From: Piliocolobus tephrosceles
Taxonomy: Eukaryota > Chordata > Mammalia > Primates > Cercopithecidae
NCBI RefSeq assembly: GCF_002776525.5
Contig: NC_045446.1
Coordinates: forward strand, 69,604,047-69,668,046
DNA length: 64,000 nt
Direction: 5' to 3'
Every line of letters starts with the position of its first letter. The stretch's first letter is position 1. The position numbers were made by a program, and so were the translations under genes. Positions 32,961-44,400 of this stretch are shown piece by piece. The notes beneath the pieces were generated by a model, which saw nothing but the letters and a program-made list of their open reading frames with translations, was not told the origin of the DNA and did no database searches.

Positions 32961-33348
32961 TCAGTACTTCAAGGCCTTATCAATCTGTAGGACAATTAGG
33001 ACCTGTACCCTGTTCTGTGTTCCACGTTATATTTTTCATGTACAATATATCTTGAAAATAGATGTATTTATCTCAATATAAATAGGTGTATATATGTGTA
33101 TAATATCTCGGAAATTGGTGTATTACTTTTTATACTTGCATACGTTTTAAAAGACATTTGACTTTTTCATTGATTCATAATGATTGTACATAGTTATGGA
33201 GAACATGTGATATTTTGATACATGCATGCAATATGTGATGATCAAATCAGGGTATTTAGGATAATTCATCACCTCGTTTATCATTTATTTGTGTTGAGAA
33301 CATTTCAGATCTTCTCTTCTAGCTATTTTGAAATATAAACTCAATGGG

Positions 33349-33649
33349 CTGAGTGTGGGGGCTCATACCTGTAAGCCCAGCACTTTGGGAGACTGAGGAG
33401 AGTGGATCACTTGAGGCCAAGAGTTGAAGACCATCCTGGCCAACATGGCAAAACCCAATCTCTACTAAAAATACAAAAATTAGCTGGGCGTGGTGGTGGG
33501 TGCCTGTATTCCCAGCTACTCAGGAGGCTGAGGCAGGAAAATCACTTGAGGGAGGTGGAGAATGCAGTGAGCTGAGATCATGCCACTGCACTCCAGTCTG
33601 GGCAACTAAGTGAGACTCAGTCTCAAAAAGAAAAGAAAAGAAAAGAAAT
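33349..33649 (+). mobile_element. Alu (AluS-like) inserted in the L1
   Basis: GGGCTGAGTGTGGGGGCTCA start, AAAAGAAAAGAAAAG tail. Flanked by an imperfect target duplication (GAAATATAAACTCAAT / GAAATCTACACAAAAT). One short deletion in the right arm. Confidence 0.95.
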
Positions 33650-34187
33650 CTACACAAAATTATGGTTTATTATAGCCACCTATTGTGCTATGAAGCACTG
33701 GAATTTATTACTTCTATCTAACTGTATGTTTGTATCCATTAACCAGCCTCTCTTCACCCCAACCTCCAATGCTTCCCAGACTCTAGTAACTATTGTTCTA
33801 CTCTCTGCTTCCACGAGATCACTTTTTTAGCTCCTACATATGAATGAGAACATGAGACATTTGTCTTTCTGTGCCTGCTTTATTTTACTTAACATAATGA
33901 TCTCCAGTTCCATCCACATTGCTGCTAAATGACAGGATTTCATTCTTTTTTATGACTGAATAGTACTCCATTGTGTATATATACCACATTTTCTTTACCT
34001 GTTCATCTGTGGATGGACAGATAGGTTGATTTCATGTTTTGGCTATTGTGAATAGTGCTGCAATACACATGGGGGTGCAGGTATTCCTTTGACATGCTGA
34101 TTTTTCTTTGGATAAATACCCAGTAGTGGGATTGCTGGATTATATGGTAGCTCTATTTTTAGTTTTGTTGAGAAACCTCCATACTGT

Positions 34188-34595
34188 TGTTAAAGCAAAC
34201 TAAATATGGTCTGAGAAGGGCTCCATACTTCTATATTTGAGTCCTTGTGGACGAATGTAACTTAAGAGGTAGATAAGATCAAAAGCCTAACTTAGGAGTA
34301 TGTGCCTATAACAATAGCTGAGTCCCAGCAGTCACACTTCAACCACTCATACACGGCTGAATGTACAAACTGTGTTCAAATAAGACAAACTCCAAACTGT
34401 AACCAATCCAGCTGTTTCTGCACCTCACTTCCAATTTCTGTACGTCACTTCCCTTTTTCTTGTTTATAAATTTGTTCTGACCATGAGGCACCTATGGAGT
34501 CTCTCTGAATCTGCTGTGATTCTGGGGCCTGCCCGATTTGCAAATTATTCATTGCTCAATTAAACGCCTTTAAATTTAAAGTTTTTGTTTTAACA
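34188..34595 (+). mobile_element. Solo LTR of a class I endogenous retrovirus
   Basis: 408 bp starting TGTTAAAG and ending TTTTAACA, with 7-bp inverted termini. An exact 4-bp target duplication CTGT lies at 34184-34187 and 34596-34599, inside the L1. Internal landmarks: AACCAATCCAGCTGTTTCTG, GAGTCTCTCTGAATCTGCTG, and a CAATTAAACGCC poly-A-signal-like site near the 3' end. No internal viral sequence remains. A 4-bp duplication fits gamma-like (class I) integrases; subfamily not pinned. Confidence 0.9.
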
Positions 34596-34640
34596 CTGTT
34601 TTTCATAATGGCTATGCTAAGTTGCATACCATTTTATTAT

Positions 34641-35214
34641 ATAGACATAGTGTATGAATTTAATCACAGAGATCACAGCGATTCTGATATATTTACTTAA
34701 ATAAATCTCAAGCAAGTAAACTAAGGTAAGACACATAGTAGCTGCTCACAAAAGTTAAATTACATTATTGCTGTCAAACCTGTTGACTATTAAAGTAACC
34801 CAGAGGAAACTGAAGTTTCAAATCAGTTTCACAAGGTATACATTTTAATTGATGTATTGAGGCAACTGACAAACCACTGGGAGAGGGCTATAGTATGTAT
34901 TTCAAAATGTTCACACTGAATGTAAAAAAGGAAAATATGAAAAGAAGAAAACATAGGTGATAATCTACATGATTTTGGATGTGAAGAAGGGAGGCCTTTT
35001 AAAATGTAAGACGATAAAGAAGATATTGTAAAGAAAAACGTCAGTACGTAAAAAAATAAAATGTTTGTGTATTTTAAAAACCAAGATAAAAATCAAAAGA
35101 ACAAAATTCTGGGGGAAGTATTTGAAACATACATGAGAATGTGCTACTATTCTTAATACACAATGAGGTTTTATGAATGTATAAGAAAAAGACATTTCAA
35201 TAAAAAAGTGCACA
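34641..35214. other. No gene seen; AT-rich
   Basis: Unassigned. The minus-strand frame at 34965-35429 runs into the Alu fragment and is not a gene. Confidence 0.5.
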
Positions 35215-35425
35215 AATAAATTGCCATCTCTACTAAAAATAGAAAAAGTACCCAGGCATGGTGGCGGGTGCCTATAATCCCAGCTACCAAGGAGGCTGCG
35301 GCAGGAGAATCGCCTGCAGGAGGCGATGGTTGCAGTGAGCCAAGAGCGCACCACTGCACTCCAACCTGGGCGACTGAGTGAGACTCTGTCTTCAAAAAGA
35401 AAAAAAATTAAAATTAAAAAAAAGC
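35215..35425 (+). mobile_element. 5'-truncated Alu
   Basis: Begins in the middle of the left monomer (CATCTCTACTAAAAATAG) and continues through the right arm to an A-rich tail. Confidence 0.93.
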
Positions 35426-35589
35426 ACAACTAGGCATAAAACATATATTTAAATCATTAATTAATAACTCCAAGAAATGCAAGAAACAAAAACATTGAGT
35501 TGTTCTGTTTTGGTTTTGCTTATCAAATGAGAAAACTATAAAAGAAGAATAACATATACAGAGAATAGTTAACTCTACTTATACTGCCA

Positions 35590-35940
35590 ATGGATATATA
35601 TTGGTACAACCTTTCCAAAAACTAATTTGGCAATATATACTCCAAACCTTTCATTGTGTGGAGCTTTTGACCTAGGAATCTATGTCTACATTTAATGAAG
35701 TTAATTCAAGGAAAACAATTATGGGTGGACCCCCCAAAATTATATAAAGGGGTTTCATCATTGTTAGCAATAGAGGCCAATTGGGAACAATATAAATGTC
35801 AAGAAACTACTAAATGATCAAATGTATTATGGTACACCATTGTACGATGAAATATTGTACAACCATTATAGATCATGTTATAGAAGAATTTTTAATGAAT
35901 CTGGAAAGCAGTCACAATATTTTTGTGACCTTTCTTTAAT
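35590..35940 (+). mobile_element. Old L1 (L1M) fragment
   Basis: CTTTCCAAAAACTAATTTGG, GGAGCTTTTGACCTAGGAAT, ATTGGGAACAATATAAATGT, GTACACCATTGTACGATGAA in sense L1 order. Confidence 0.85.
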
Positions 35941-35984
35941 GTATTATGAAAAATTTCCCCCAAAATAAAAAACCATACATTGAT

Positions 35985-36657
35985 TATAGCAATTATTTAG
36001 CTTCAATTATTGTCAATTCATGTCCAATCTTGTTTTATGTACACCCTTCTCTACCCCCATTATTTTGAAGGATTGTTTCATAAATCGCTCTATTTTTAGT
36101 TTGTTTGCATCAGGATCCAAATAAACTCCATGTGCTACAATTGGTTGACTTATCTCCTAAGTCTCTTTGGGTTTTCAGCCATCTATTCTTTTCCCTGCTC
36201 GCACATTACTTTTAAAGAGATTGGGTGGTTTGTCCTGTAGAGTTTCCCGCAATCCAGGTTATTGATTGCAGCCTTCTGGTGTGGTTTAACATGTTCTTCT
36301 ATGTCTTATATTTCCTGTAAACTTGTAATTTATTCTAGAGGCTCAATCCAATTCAGAGTTATTTTTTTTTTACAAGACTGCTTTATAGATTGTACTGTGT
36401 ACTTTCACAAATCTTTGTATTGTTAGCAGCCTTTGATGCTCATTTACTAAATTCATCATCTCACTAGAGTTTGCAAACTGATGATATTCTATCATTGCTT
36501 CCTTACTTTTAACATGAATACTTCAATAAAAAGAAACTTCCTCTCATGAACTATTTGGTTACCCAAAAAGACAGGATAAATGTTTGGTTTTTTTTCATTT
36601 TATTTGCCAGATTTCCAAAGAATGAGTAGGTTCCTTAGAATCTTCCAGAGGCAAGCA

Positions 36658-36698
<41 letters not shown>

Positions 36699-36840
36699 CC
36701 TATTTTATGAATCAGTAATGAGCTCATGTATTTAAATATGTTTAATATATTTTCATTTATATATTGATGTCCAAATTGTCCCACCTTTGGTCTGTGGTGA
36801 ACATCTTCATATTAATTCTCAAGTGTTTGATAGCCTTCTT
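35985..36840 (-). mobile_element. Old L1-type LINE sequence, antisense (carries a TG microsatellite)
   Basis: GCATCAGGATCCAAATAAAC, ATTGGTTGACTTATCTCCTA, TTTGTCCTGTAGAGTTTCCC, GAACTATTTGGTTACCC, AGAATGAGTAGGTTCCTTAG match a widespread old LINE 3' region. Subfamily uncertain. Confidence 0.7.
36659..36697. repeat. (TG)n microsatellite
   Basis: About 19 uninterrupted TG units. Confidence 0.97.
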
Positions 36841-37429
36841 TCTTTCTGGAATAAAAGATGTTCTAGGCTCATCTTATATCTTTCCTAAGCAAGACTTGAA
36901 ATTGTCCAGGACTGCCTCCTTTCTTTTTAAATGGGAAATGGTTTTTAGAAACCACAGTCTTGTGACTAGGAGTTGCTCATCGCCACTGGGTTGGTATTGT
37001 TTCTAGCCTTTTTCTATTGGAATGGCTAGGATATATGTAATTTTTTGAAAAGAAAATTTGCTGTGAGTTTATACCAAACTTATAACTCAGTTTTTACTTA
37101 ACCTATCAGTCTTCTATCTGTCGCTCCTTTCTTCCATTACAAATAATAAATGATGCTGTAGAAAAATATGTAATTTGGGGAAATAGCCATAATATACATT
37201 TCAGTGGAAAATAATCATATATATATACCAAATATATAATGCCAGTAGTTATTTCTTAATAAGATTAAAATGAATTTTTAGTTTCTTTTTTCTTTTTTTT
37301 TGCTTTAGTATTTAAACATTTCCATAAGGAATTCATTTTATTTTTGCTATAAGAAAAAATTTGCTAAAAAAACAAAAATAAGCCAGATGGCATAAATTAT
37401 AATATAGTAAACTGTCTGCCAATCTTATA
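36841..37429. other. No gene seen; AT-rich
   Basis: Probably further worn LINE sequence; I cannot assign it. Confidence 0.4.
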
Positions 37430-37640
37430 CATGGGTAGAATAATGATAATTCATTACATCTGTGGAGTGCTTTACAATTTACAAAGCATTTTACATCTAT
37501 TTTCTTTCATGATCATCACAACAGCATTGTGAGGAAGATCGAATAGAAATACTGCTTTATAGATAAGAAAACTGAGGCTTGAAAGGATCACATATGATGG
37601 AATCAAGGTTAGAACTCGGGGCTCCTGATTTGGTCAGTGT
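37430..37640 (-). repeat. MIR-type SINE, antisense
   Basis: GTGCTTTACAATTTACAAAG, TGATCATCACAACAGCATTG, AGATAAGAAAACTGAGGCTT, AGAACTCGGGGCTCCTG. Confidence 0.85.
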
Positions 37641-37829
37641 TCTCTCCCTGACCTCTCTATCTCTAGATGATTGTTACTATGTTTTCTCTCATTTTTCAGG
37701 AAGACAAGAAGATCCTGTAATGTTCTGCCTACTATTTCCAATGCTATCCTTAGAGCCCTCTTTCTTCGGCATAAGACTTAGAGGCCCAAAATGCCAGTAC
37801 TTCTTTTTCAACTTTATTTTTGTCAAAGT

Positions 37830-39150
37830 TATTCATTAACATAATTTTAAAAGCTAAATATCCCACAAGGATTTAATGCAAAACAGAGTCCACTGACCTA
37901 CAATTCACCATCCAACTACACCTAATATTCCCTCTCCCCTGAGGCAACCATTTTAACTATTTGAGCTGTTTCTTCTAATTTTTATTTCCATATTTCTAAA
38001 TATTCTGCTTCTACTATATTCTTGATTCTTTAATTGTTAGAAACTATCAGTATACTTCCTACTATTGAAGATGATCATTTAACTTTTTCCTCTTTATAGA
38101 TACTTCCCTTTTCCCTATATCTTCAATGCACTTATATCAGAATTTTTATGTTAGTATTGTCATTATTATGAGTGTGTAATTATTACTCTCAACTAAGCCA
38201 TGTAGTGTACTATTATGTACTATATTGTTTTAATTTTTGTTTTCTCTTGAGTTAATAATTGCCTCTTTTTCTTTCATATTTGCTTAGTGTTTTAGGTACT
38301 TATTGCTATTTCATCCCCAAACTACCAAATTATAAATATTCTCTCAGTACCTTCTAGTATATCAGTCTATCCCTTCCCTTCCCCTCCCCTTCCCTTTCTC
38401 ATAGGAATTTTATTTCCTTTTGTCTAAACTTTTCCCAGTGTGGGCTCCTTACTTTCTAGGACTGCTGCATAGTTCTTGTTTTAGGATCCCTTGCCACCAT
38501 ATTCCTAGGGATTTTATTGGATCTCTCTCTTGTATTTATACATTTTGTTTCCAGGATCCTGTATCTTCCTCTTTGTTTTTTCCTCTGTATGCTGAGAACA
38601 AGTGTATGGAAGGTAAAGTTTTTGAGACCTGCTTTGGTTGGATATAGAATTCTAGATTGAAAGTACATTCTTTAGTATTTTAATGACCTTGATGGTTTTA
38701 TTGTCCTCTTGCTTTCGGCGTGGCTTATTAAGAAGACTGACGGAATTTTGTCTTTCTCCTCTTTGGGTGGCCTTTTTATTTTTCCTGCTCTCTGCAAGTT
38801 TTTAGGATGGTCTCCTTTTCCCAGGGTTCAAAATTATATGAGGATTGGTGTGGGTCTTCTTTCATCCAATGTGCTGAACTGTGGCTGAGTTCTTCTACTC
38901 TAGAAACTCTGAGAAATTTATTTATTTCATTGATAATTTATTTGTTCTCTAGTTCCAAAGTCATCTTATTCAGATATTGAATAAGATATTGAACCTCTCA
39001 GATGGTTTCTAATTTTTTAATCTTCTCTTTCCTATTTTCCACATTTTTGTCTCTTTGTTTTACTTTTGGGAGATTTTCTCAGCTTTGCCTACCAATCCTT
39101 CTGTTGACATTTTTATTTCTGCTGTCATATTTTTAATTTTCAGAAGCTTG
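37830..39150 (-). mobile_element. Old LINE (L1M-like), antisense
   Basis: The 38640-39140 part is clearest: TTGTCTTTCTCCTCTTTGGG, TTGGTGTGGGTCTTCTTTCA, TCCAATGTGCTGAACTGTGG, TTCTCTTTCCTATTTTCCAC, ATTTCTGCTGTCATATTTTT. The left part (GAGGCAACCATTTTAACTAT) is more worn. A pyrimidine run (CCCTTCCCTTCCCCTCCCC) lies near 38370. Confidence 0.65.
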
Positions 39151-39154
39151 TTTT

Positions 39155-39300
39155 AGTTTTTTGTTTTGCTTATTAAAAGAGGTCTTGCTCTGTTGCCCAG
39201 GCTGGAGCGCAGTGGTGTGGTCACAGTTCACTGCAGCCTCGACCTTCCCAACTCAAGTGATTCCCCCCTCCTCAGCTTCCTGAGGAGCTGAGACTGTCAC
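39155..39300 (-). mobile_element. Partial Alu (left monomer or FLAM-like), antisense
   Basis: GAGGTCTTGCTCTGTTGCCC, GGCTGGAGCGCAGTGGTGTG, CTTCCTGAGGAGCTGAGACT. Stops after about one monomer. Confidence 0.88.
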
Positions 39301-39974
39301 CATTGGGAGATAGTCTCACCATTTCTATACAGATTTCATTTACTTCTCCTGTTCCTTTTTTTTTTTTTTTTTAGCACAGTGTATCTACCTTTAGCTGAGC
39401 TGTTTTCCAGAAGTCCAGACTTCCTCAGGCTCACTTACTATAGTCAGTAAATCTCCAGTCCTCTCCTTGGGGGTTGACAGTGCAGGCACTCAGGAAAACA
39501 AAACAGAGAACAGAACCTTAAGACGAACAACCAATTTTCCTTTTTTCCAACCCCACCCAGGCCCCTACTTTCAGAAATGCCTGAGGCTTCCCATTTCTGA
39601 GGTTTCCTTGTGCTCTGAAATGAAAATCAGATCCCTTCTGGATGTTTTCCACTGATAGCTTAGGTTTCACTTTCTGGTGTCTGCCTGTCAATTATTTCTT
39701 GTCCATCTGCTTTATAGTTCCAAAATGCTATTGTCTTCTCTTTGGTTCTTTTTTCCTTTGTAGTTTTCTGCTTTGTTATCATTTCTCTGTCATTTTAGTA
39801 GGTGTTAGGGAAAGAACAGAGGTGGAAGTGTGTTTCTTCCTCTGTGTGTAACTGAAGTTCAAACTCTTCTTCCAGGCCAGTGTTTTAAGAGGTGTTCAAA
39901 CCACACAAGGGTCTTGAGCTCTTTCTCTCTCTGAGAAGCACTGTGGCTCCACTGTTTACAGGATTATAGATGAA
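39301..39974. other. No gene seen
   Basis: T-run at about 39356-39372; otherwise unassigned. Confidence 0.5.
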
Positions 39975-40070
39975 TCCTGGAACCAGAGTGCCATCATCTT
40001 TAAAATACAGATAATAACATCTGCCTAACTGGTTATTGTAAGGGTAACTGGGATGATGTTTGATCTGTAG
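39975..40070 (+). repeat. MIR fragment
   Basis: CATCATCTTTAAAATACAGA, TAATAACATCTGCCTAACTG, GGTTATTGTAAGGGTAACTG. Confidence 0.75.
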
Positions 40071-40264
40071 TTTTAGATTCTAATAATTTGAAGAATATCA
40101 ATAAAAAGCAGCTATCTTGTTTTTAATATTATAATTACTGGCCGACTATGTTAGGGGTGGACAGCTCATTTAGTTACTAAGGGAGGTGGTAAGGCAACAG
40201 TAGGGAACTAGAAAATCCTCTTCTACAAATGCTTTGGTAACGAGTCCTGGATTGTAGAAAGTAA

Positions 40265-40500
40265 TAATTGATGATAGTAGCTAATATTTACTAAGCGCTT
40301 ATTATATCTCAATTAGTGTGCTTTACAGGTTATCTCAAGCATCACAACAACATGATAAATAAACACCATTATTATCTTCATGTTAGAAATGAGCAAATTG
40401 AGGTGTGGTGATGTTAAATCACTTGGTCAATATCACACAACAAAGATGTGGCAGGTCTTAGATTAGAACCCACAGTTTGCTTCAGAGCTGTTACTCCAAA
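40265..40500 (-). repeat. MIR SINE, antisense, near full length
   Basis: ACTAAGCGCTTATTATATCT, ATTATTATCTTCATGTTAGA, AAATGAGCAAATTGAGGTGT, GGCAGGTCTTAGATTAGAAC. Confidence 0.88.
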
Positions 40501-40507
40501 TACCAAG

Positions 40508-40680
40508 GCCAGAGCTTCTCAAATCTTAACATCATCACAAATCACCAGGGGATCTTGTTATGCAGCACAGCTCTGGCTCAGTAGCTCTTGTGTGGGGCTG
40601 TGATTCTGCATTTCTAACAAGCTCCCAGGTGATGCTGATGCTGCTGGTCCCAGGACCACAATTTGAGTAGTGCCCAGACT
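40508..40680 (+). mobile_element. MER5A-type hAT nonautonomous element
   Basis: AGAGCTTCTCAAATCTTAAC, CAAATCACCAGGGGATCTTG, GCATTTCTAACAAGCTCCCA, GGTGATGCTGATGCTGCTGG, GGACCACAATTTGAGTAG. Both termini present. Confidence 0.9.
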
Positions 40681-41504
40681 GTGCTCTCTATGTTGGCCAC
40701 ATCATATGGAACCTAATTTTTCCCAGGCACAAATGGGACCACAAGAACAGTGATGGTACCCATCACACTGTCGTCCTGCCCTATGTGCATAATGTGCATA
40801 AACAGAACCCCAGAAATCATTTCTCCTACTGCACACTCTCCTCAGGAGCCCTGGCGTGTCTCACATACTTTTAGCCTTCTCTACTGCTTTGGCTGCAAGA
40901 TACTCACTACTTTCCACCGCCTTTGAAGTCAAAGGTAGACCCTCACTGTTACCTGCTTCTGCGGCCTTCTCTGAGCACACCATGCCTGGAGTTTTAACTC
41001 TGGGTATTCTGAAATATGCAAGAGCCTTAAGGTGTAGAAAGACATTGAGTTTCTTCCCTCCAGCCCTCAGCAGAGTTGTGCTGTGTTCACTGCAAAAAAC
41101 AAGAAGACCCTCTTCCACTCAGGGCTGCCTGGGCCCCAAGCAGCATTACTTGTGCTCTGGATCTCTCAGGTTCCCTTGTGAACACACCGCTGTCAGCTGC
41201 TGCCTGTAGCCTTACTGTCCTGGGAAAATATGCTGTTGTCCTGCCTCCCTTTTTCTCTCACTAGCTGAAAAAATGCTGTCGTCCTGCCTCTTTCTCTCAT
41301 TAGCCTCTGCTTCAGCTCTCTTAGAATTAACCACCCTGAAAGCACGTCAACTCAGGCCAGCTTCCAACTTGTGGGGGAAGGGTGAATCTCAGCTTAGGCT
41401 CAACTAGAACCATACTCTGGTATGACACAAGGCATAGCAAAGGAGACATTGGAGAGGCACTTCAAAGATTCAGAGTTCATAATGAGGCAAGGGAAAGCAC
41501 TGGA
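40681..41504. other. No gene seen; a tandem duplication remnant
   Basis: ATGCTGTTGTCCTGCCTCCC (about 41230) and ATGCTGTCGTCCTGCCTCTT (about 41273), each followed by TTTCTCTCACTAG/TTTCTCTCATTAG, are an imperfect ~43-bp-period direct repeat. Open frames here have no domain. Confidence 0.55.
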
Positions 41505-41655
41505 ATAAAGCTGAGTCTGAGGTGGGAGACCCACTTCTGCCCCAACTTAGCTGTGTGACCTTGAGCATTTTAGCAACCCTCTCTGATTGCTCCAAAACTA
41601 TAAGGAGAAAGAGGCTCTAGATGACCTTCAGTGTGTACCTTCCCATTCTATATGA
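41505..41655 (+). repeat. MIR SINE
   Basis: ACTTCTGCCCCAACTTAGCT, GTGTGACCTTGAGCATTTTA, CTATAAGGAGAAAGAGGCTC. Confidence 0.85.
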
Positions 41656-41786
41656 TGTTCTGTTATCTTCTAATAGCACCTAGTGATTTAGATATGTCTA
41701 TAAGAAATTATTCCTACTTGCCAAGCATTTGTTCTACTAAATAGAAATTAGAGCAGTGCTAAATAGAGAGTTCAAATGTAAAGCCA

Positions 41787-42073
41787 GGTCGGGCATGGTG
41801 ACTCATACCTGTAATTCCAGCACTTTGGGAGGCTGAGGCGGCGGGTCACCTGAGGTCAGGAGTTCAAGACCAACCTGGCCAACATGGTGAAATCCCATCT
41901 CTACAAAAATACAAAAATTAGCCAGGCATGATGGCAGGTGCCTGTAATCCCAGCTACTTGGGAGGCTAAGGTGGGAGAATTGCTTGAACCTGGGAGGCGG
42001 AGGTTGTAGTGAGCCCAGATCATACCATTGCACTCCAACCTGGGTAACAGAGTGAGACTCTGCCTCACAAAAA

Positions 42074-42120
<47 letters not shown>

Positions 42121-42325
42121 AATAAAATAAAATAAAATTAGCCAGGCATGGTGGCACACACCTGTAATCCCAGCTACTTGGGAGGCTAAGGCACAAGAAT
42201 CGCTTGAACCCAGGAAGTGGAGGCTGCAGTGAGTTGAGATCATGCCTCTTTAACTCCAGCCTGGGCAACAGAGCAAGACTCTGTCTTGAAATAATAATAA
42301 TAAATTCATTAATTAAAAATAAATG
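41787..42325 (+). mobile_element. Composite Alu: full Alu + (AAAT)n + extra right arm
   Basis: 41787-42067 is a complete AluS-like element, 42068-42137 is an AAAT/AAAAT simple repeat, and 42138-42295 is a second Alu right arm starting at ATTAGCCAGGCATGGTGGCA and ending in an AAT-type tail. One exact 13-bp duplication AAATGTAAAGCCA brackets the whole block (41774-41786 and 42326-42338), so both parts occupy one original insertion site. Confidence 0.92.
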
Positions 42326-42338
42326 AAATGTAAAGCCA

Positions 42339-42924
42339 AATAGCTTAGGCTCCCCCATCACTAGCTCTGTAATCTTACTTAAAAGTCACCCTTCCTCTCA
42401 ACTCTTTAGTTTTCTCACCGTAAAGTTAAGGGGTTCTACCAACTGAATTCATTGTAATAAAGGCTTCAAACTAGAGGCTCTTGGGCTTCATTCAGTCTGC
42501 ACACATGTTTTGCTTAATCCATTGAGTATTTTAAAATTTTTCAATCAGTTACTAACATTTAAAAGTTAGGAGTTTTTACATAAAAATCTGGTTTTCTGAC
42601 TTTTCTTGAAAGATCAGAAAATCGAGGTGATATGAGTCAACCATTGCCGCAAAGCCACTATTGGCTGAACTGCACTGCAGCCATCTTTTTAAAAAGGGGG
42701 ATGCGCCCTCCGCACTGTCACAGCTCCTACTGGTTCCACATTACTCATTTATATTACTCAAGTCCTATAAGTATTTGAGTTTGTGATCCCTGGACAGCCA
42801 TCGTACTTACGATCTGTGTAATATCAGGGGAGTACTTATCCTTTTTAAGACTCAGTATCCAAATTATAGAATGGGAATAATAAAATGTTCACCTCATTGT
42901 ATGGGGTGTATTAATGAGACAGAG
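42339..42924. other. No gene seen
   Basis: Unassigned. Confidence 0.5.
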
Positions 42925-43139
42925 CAGTGATCAGCAGACTTTTCTGTAAAAAAAGGGAAAGTAAATATAGGCTTTGCAGGCCATATAAGATCTGTGTTAC
43001 GTATTCTTTTTGTATCTATTACTTCTCTTCTCTCTTTTTTTAAACAATCTTCTAAAAATGTGAACATTCTTAGTTCTCAAGCTGTACAAGAATAGGCTGC
43101 AGGTGGATTTGGCCCATGGGTCATAGTTTGCTAACCCCC
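42925..43139. mobile_element. Nonautonomous DNA transposon remnant (hAT-like, family unnamed)
   Basis: AGTGATCAGCAGACTTTTCT, TATAGGCTTTGCAGGCCATA, GGTGGATTTGGCCCATGGGT, CATAGTTTGCTAACCCCC match the common 'tctgtaaagggcc...ggctttgcgggccata...tagtttgccaacccc' element with both ends. Confidence 0.8.
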
Positions 43140-43215
43140 TAAAATAAAGTATTTGGAGCACATACAATAATGCCTGGCATGCAGTGAATATCAATAAATG
43201 TTAATTCTCATTATA
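43140..43215 (+). repeat. MIR/L2 3' terminus
   Basis: AATGCCTGGCATGCAGTGAA, TATCAATAAATGTTAATTCT. Confidence 0.7.
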
Positions 43216-44044
43216 TCAGTATCAGGTCTCTCATTCTCTTACTCTCAGACATGAGTGGACTCCGCAGTGCCCATCAGAACTCTCCACTGCCATTTCAGTT
43301 CTCTTCTGACAACGCAGAGGGGGACAGCATTTTGTCTGCTGAGACATGTTCTTCTAAATAGAAAGTGCTGCATGGTACATAAAGAGCTCCAAAGCAGCAC
43401 AACAAATACAGTGCAACTGTGTCATCACCATGAAATCAAAACCATTGTTTAAGCCATTTGCTAAACCACATCCCCATTCCAGTTATTCTGTCTGAAACAT
43501 TACCAAACAATCGCAACTGGACAGAGAGCTGGAGGTCCTGAAAAATCTGATTATAGGTTTTCTGTTCTCATCGCTTTCCTCCTTTGTTTTGATCCTTTAA
43601 CTCTCCTCCCTAAAAACCTTGTGCTGTATTATTTATTATTTAACTCGAATGCCAGGGATGCAGCTTGAGATGAAAGGCACTTGACAAAATAAAATTGCAT
43701 TGTGTTGTAGGACTCTCATACATGCAGCTTGGCATAATTAAAATAAGAGAGACATGATATCGTTTGCTCATTCAAAGAATGTGATGACTGAATCTAAAGA
43801 AATGTCAGTTATTTTTCTATGGTATCCAAGGAACCCAGGGAGAACATGCATTTAAATAAAAGAGCCAAGGAGCACATCAAGAGATTGTCCAAAAGATACA
43901 CGTACTTTTTTTCCTCTTACTGGTAATTCACTAAGAAATGGAACAAAATCATATATGGGTGATAAGCCAAGTTCCTAGAATGGCGTTGACCCAGGTTTCC
44001 TGGATCTGGGCCCTGTGCGTCATGGTTATGAGGATTCACCATAA
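43216..44044. other. No gene seen; repeat-free block
   Basis: No recognised repeat. 43620-43870 is AT-rich with TAAT/ATTTAAAT-type motifs (GGCATAATTAAAATAAG, GCATTTAAATAAAAG); a candidate conserved noncoding element by appearance only. Confidence 0.4.
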
Positions 44045-44135
44045 TTGCAGTAATTTAGCAAATACTATATGAGCACCTACTGTGTGCCAAACCCTGCGCT
44101 AAGTGCTAGAAATGGAGGGATGAGTAAATTGAGGG
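44045..44135 (-). repeat. L2 3' end, antisense
   Basis: GAGCACCTACTGTGTGCCAA, CGCTAAGTGCTAGAAATGGA, GGGATGAGTAA. Confidence 0.75.
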
Positions 44136-44194
44136 TCTCATGTTAAGCACATAATTCCAATCTAAACAAAGTATTAATTAGTGGTATGATTGCA

Positions 44195-44400
44195 AGAGCC
44201 AACACTTGTTAAGCATATACTCATGCCCAGCATTGTTTTAGTGCTTTTTAGTTGATGAATTTATTTAGTCCTCTCAACATTCTTAAGGGTTATATGCTAT
44301 TATGAATTTCCATTTTGCAGATGGGGAAGTGGAGGCCAGAGGTGAATTTAACTATTTAAGTCCACACAGCCAGTAAGTGGAAGAGCTAAGCCTGACTTCA
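44195..44400 (-). repeat. MIR SINE, antisense
   Basis: GCCAACACTTGTTAAGCATA, TTTAGTCCTCTCAACATTCT, CATTTTGCAGATGGGGAAGT, CACAGCCAGTAAGTGGAAGA. Confidence 0.88.

Larger units (their letters stand above)
33140..34640 (-). mobile_element. L1 LINE (primate/late mammalian age), antisense, split by an Alu and a solo LTR
   Basis: Plus-strand landmarks: GAACATGTGATATTTTGATA, CATATGAATGAGAACATGAG, GTTCCATCCACATTGCTGC, TGTGTATATATACCACATTT, AAATACCCAGTAGTGGGATT. The L1 text resumes after the LTR as TTTCATAATGGCTATGCTAA. It is the 3' third of an L1 lying backwards; no intact frame. Confidence 0.92.

Noticed and set aside
34965..35429. 154-codon minus frame
   Set aside because: Begins in an antisense Alu fragment and runs into AT-rich DNA.
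41803..42361. 146- and 98-codon minus frames
   Set aside because: Antisense Alu and AAAT repeat.
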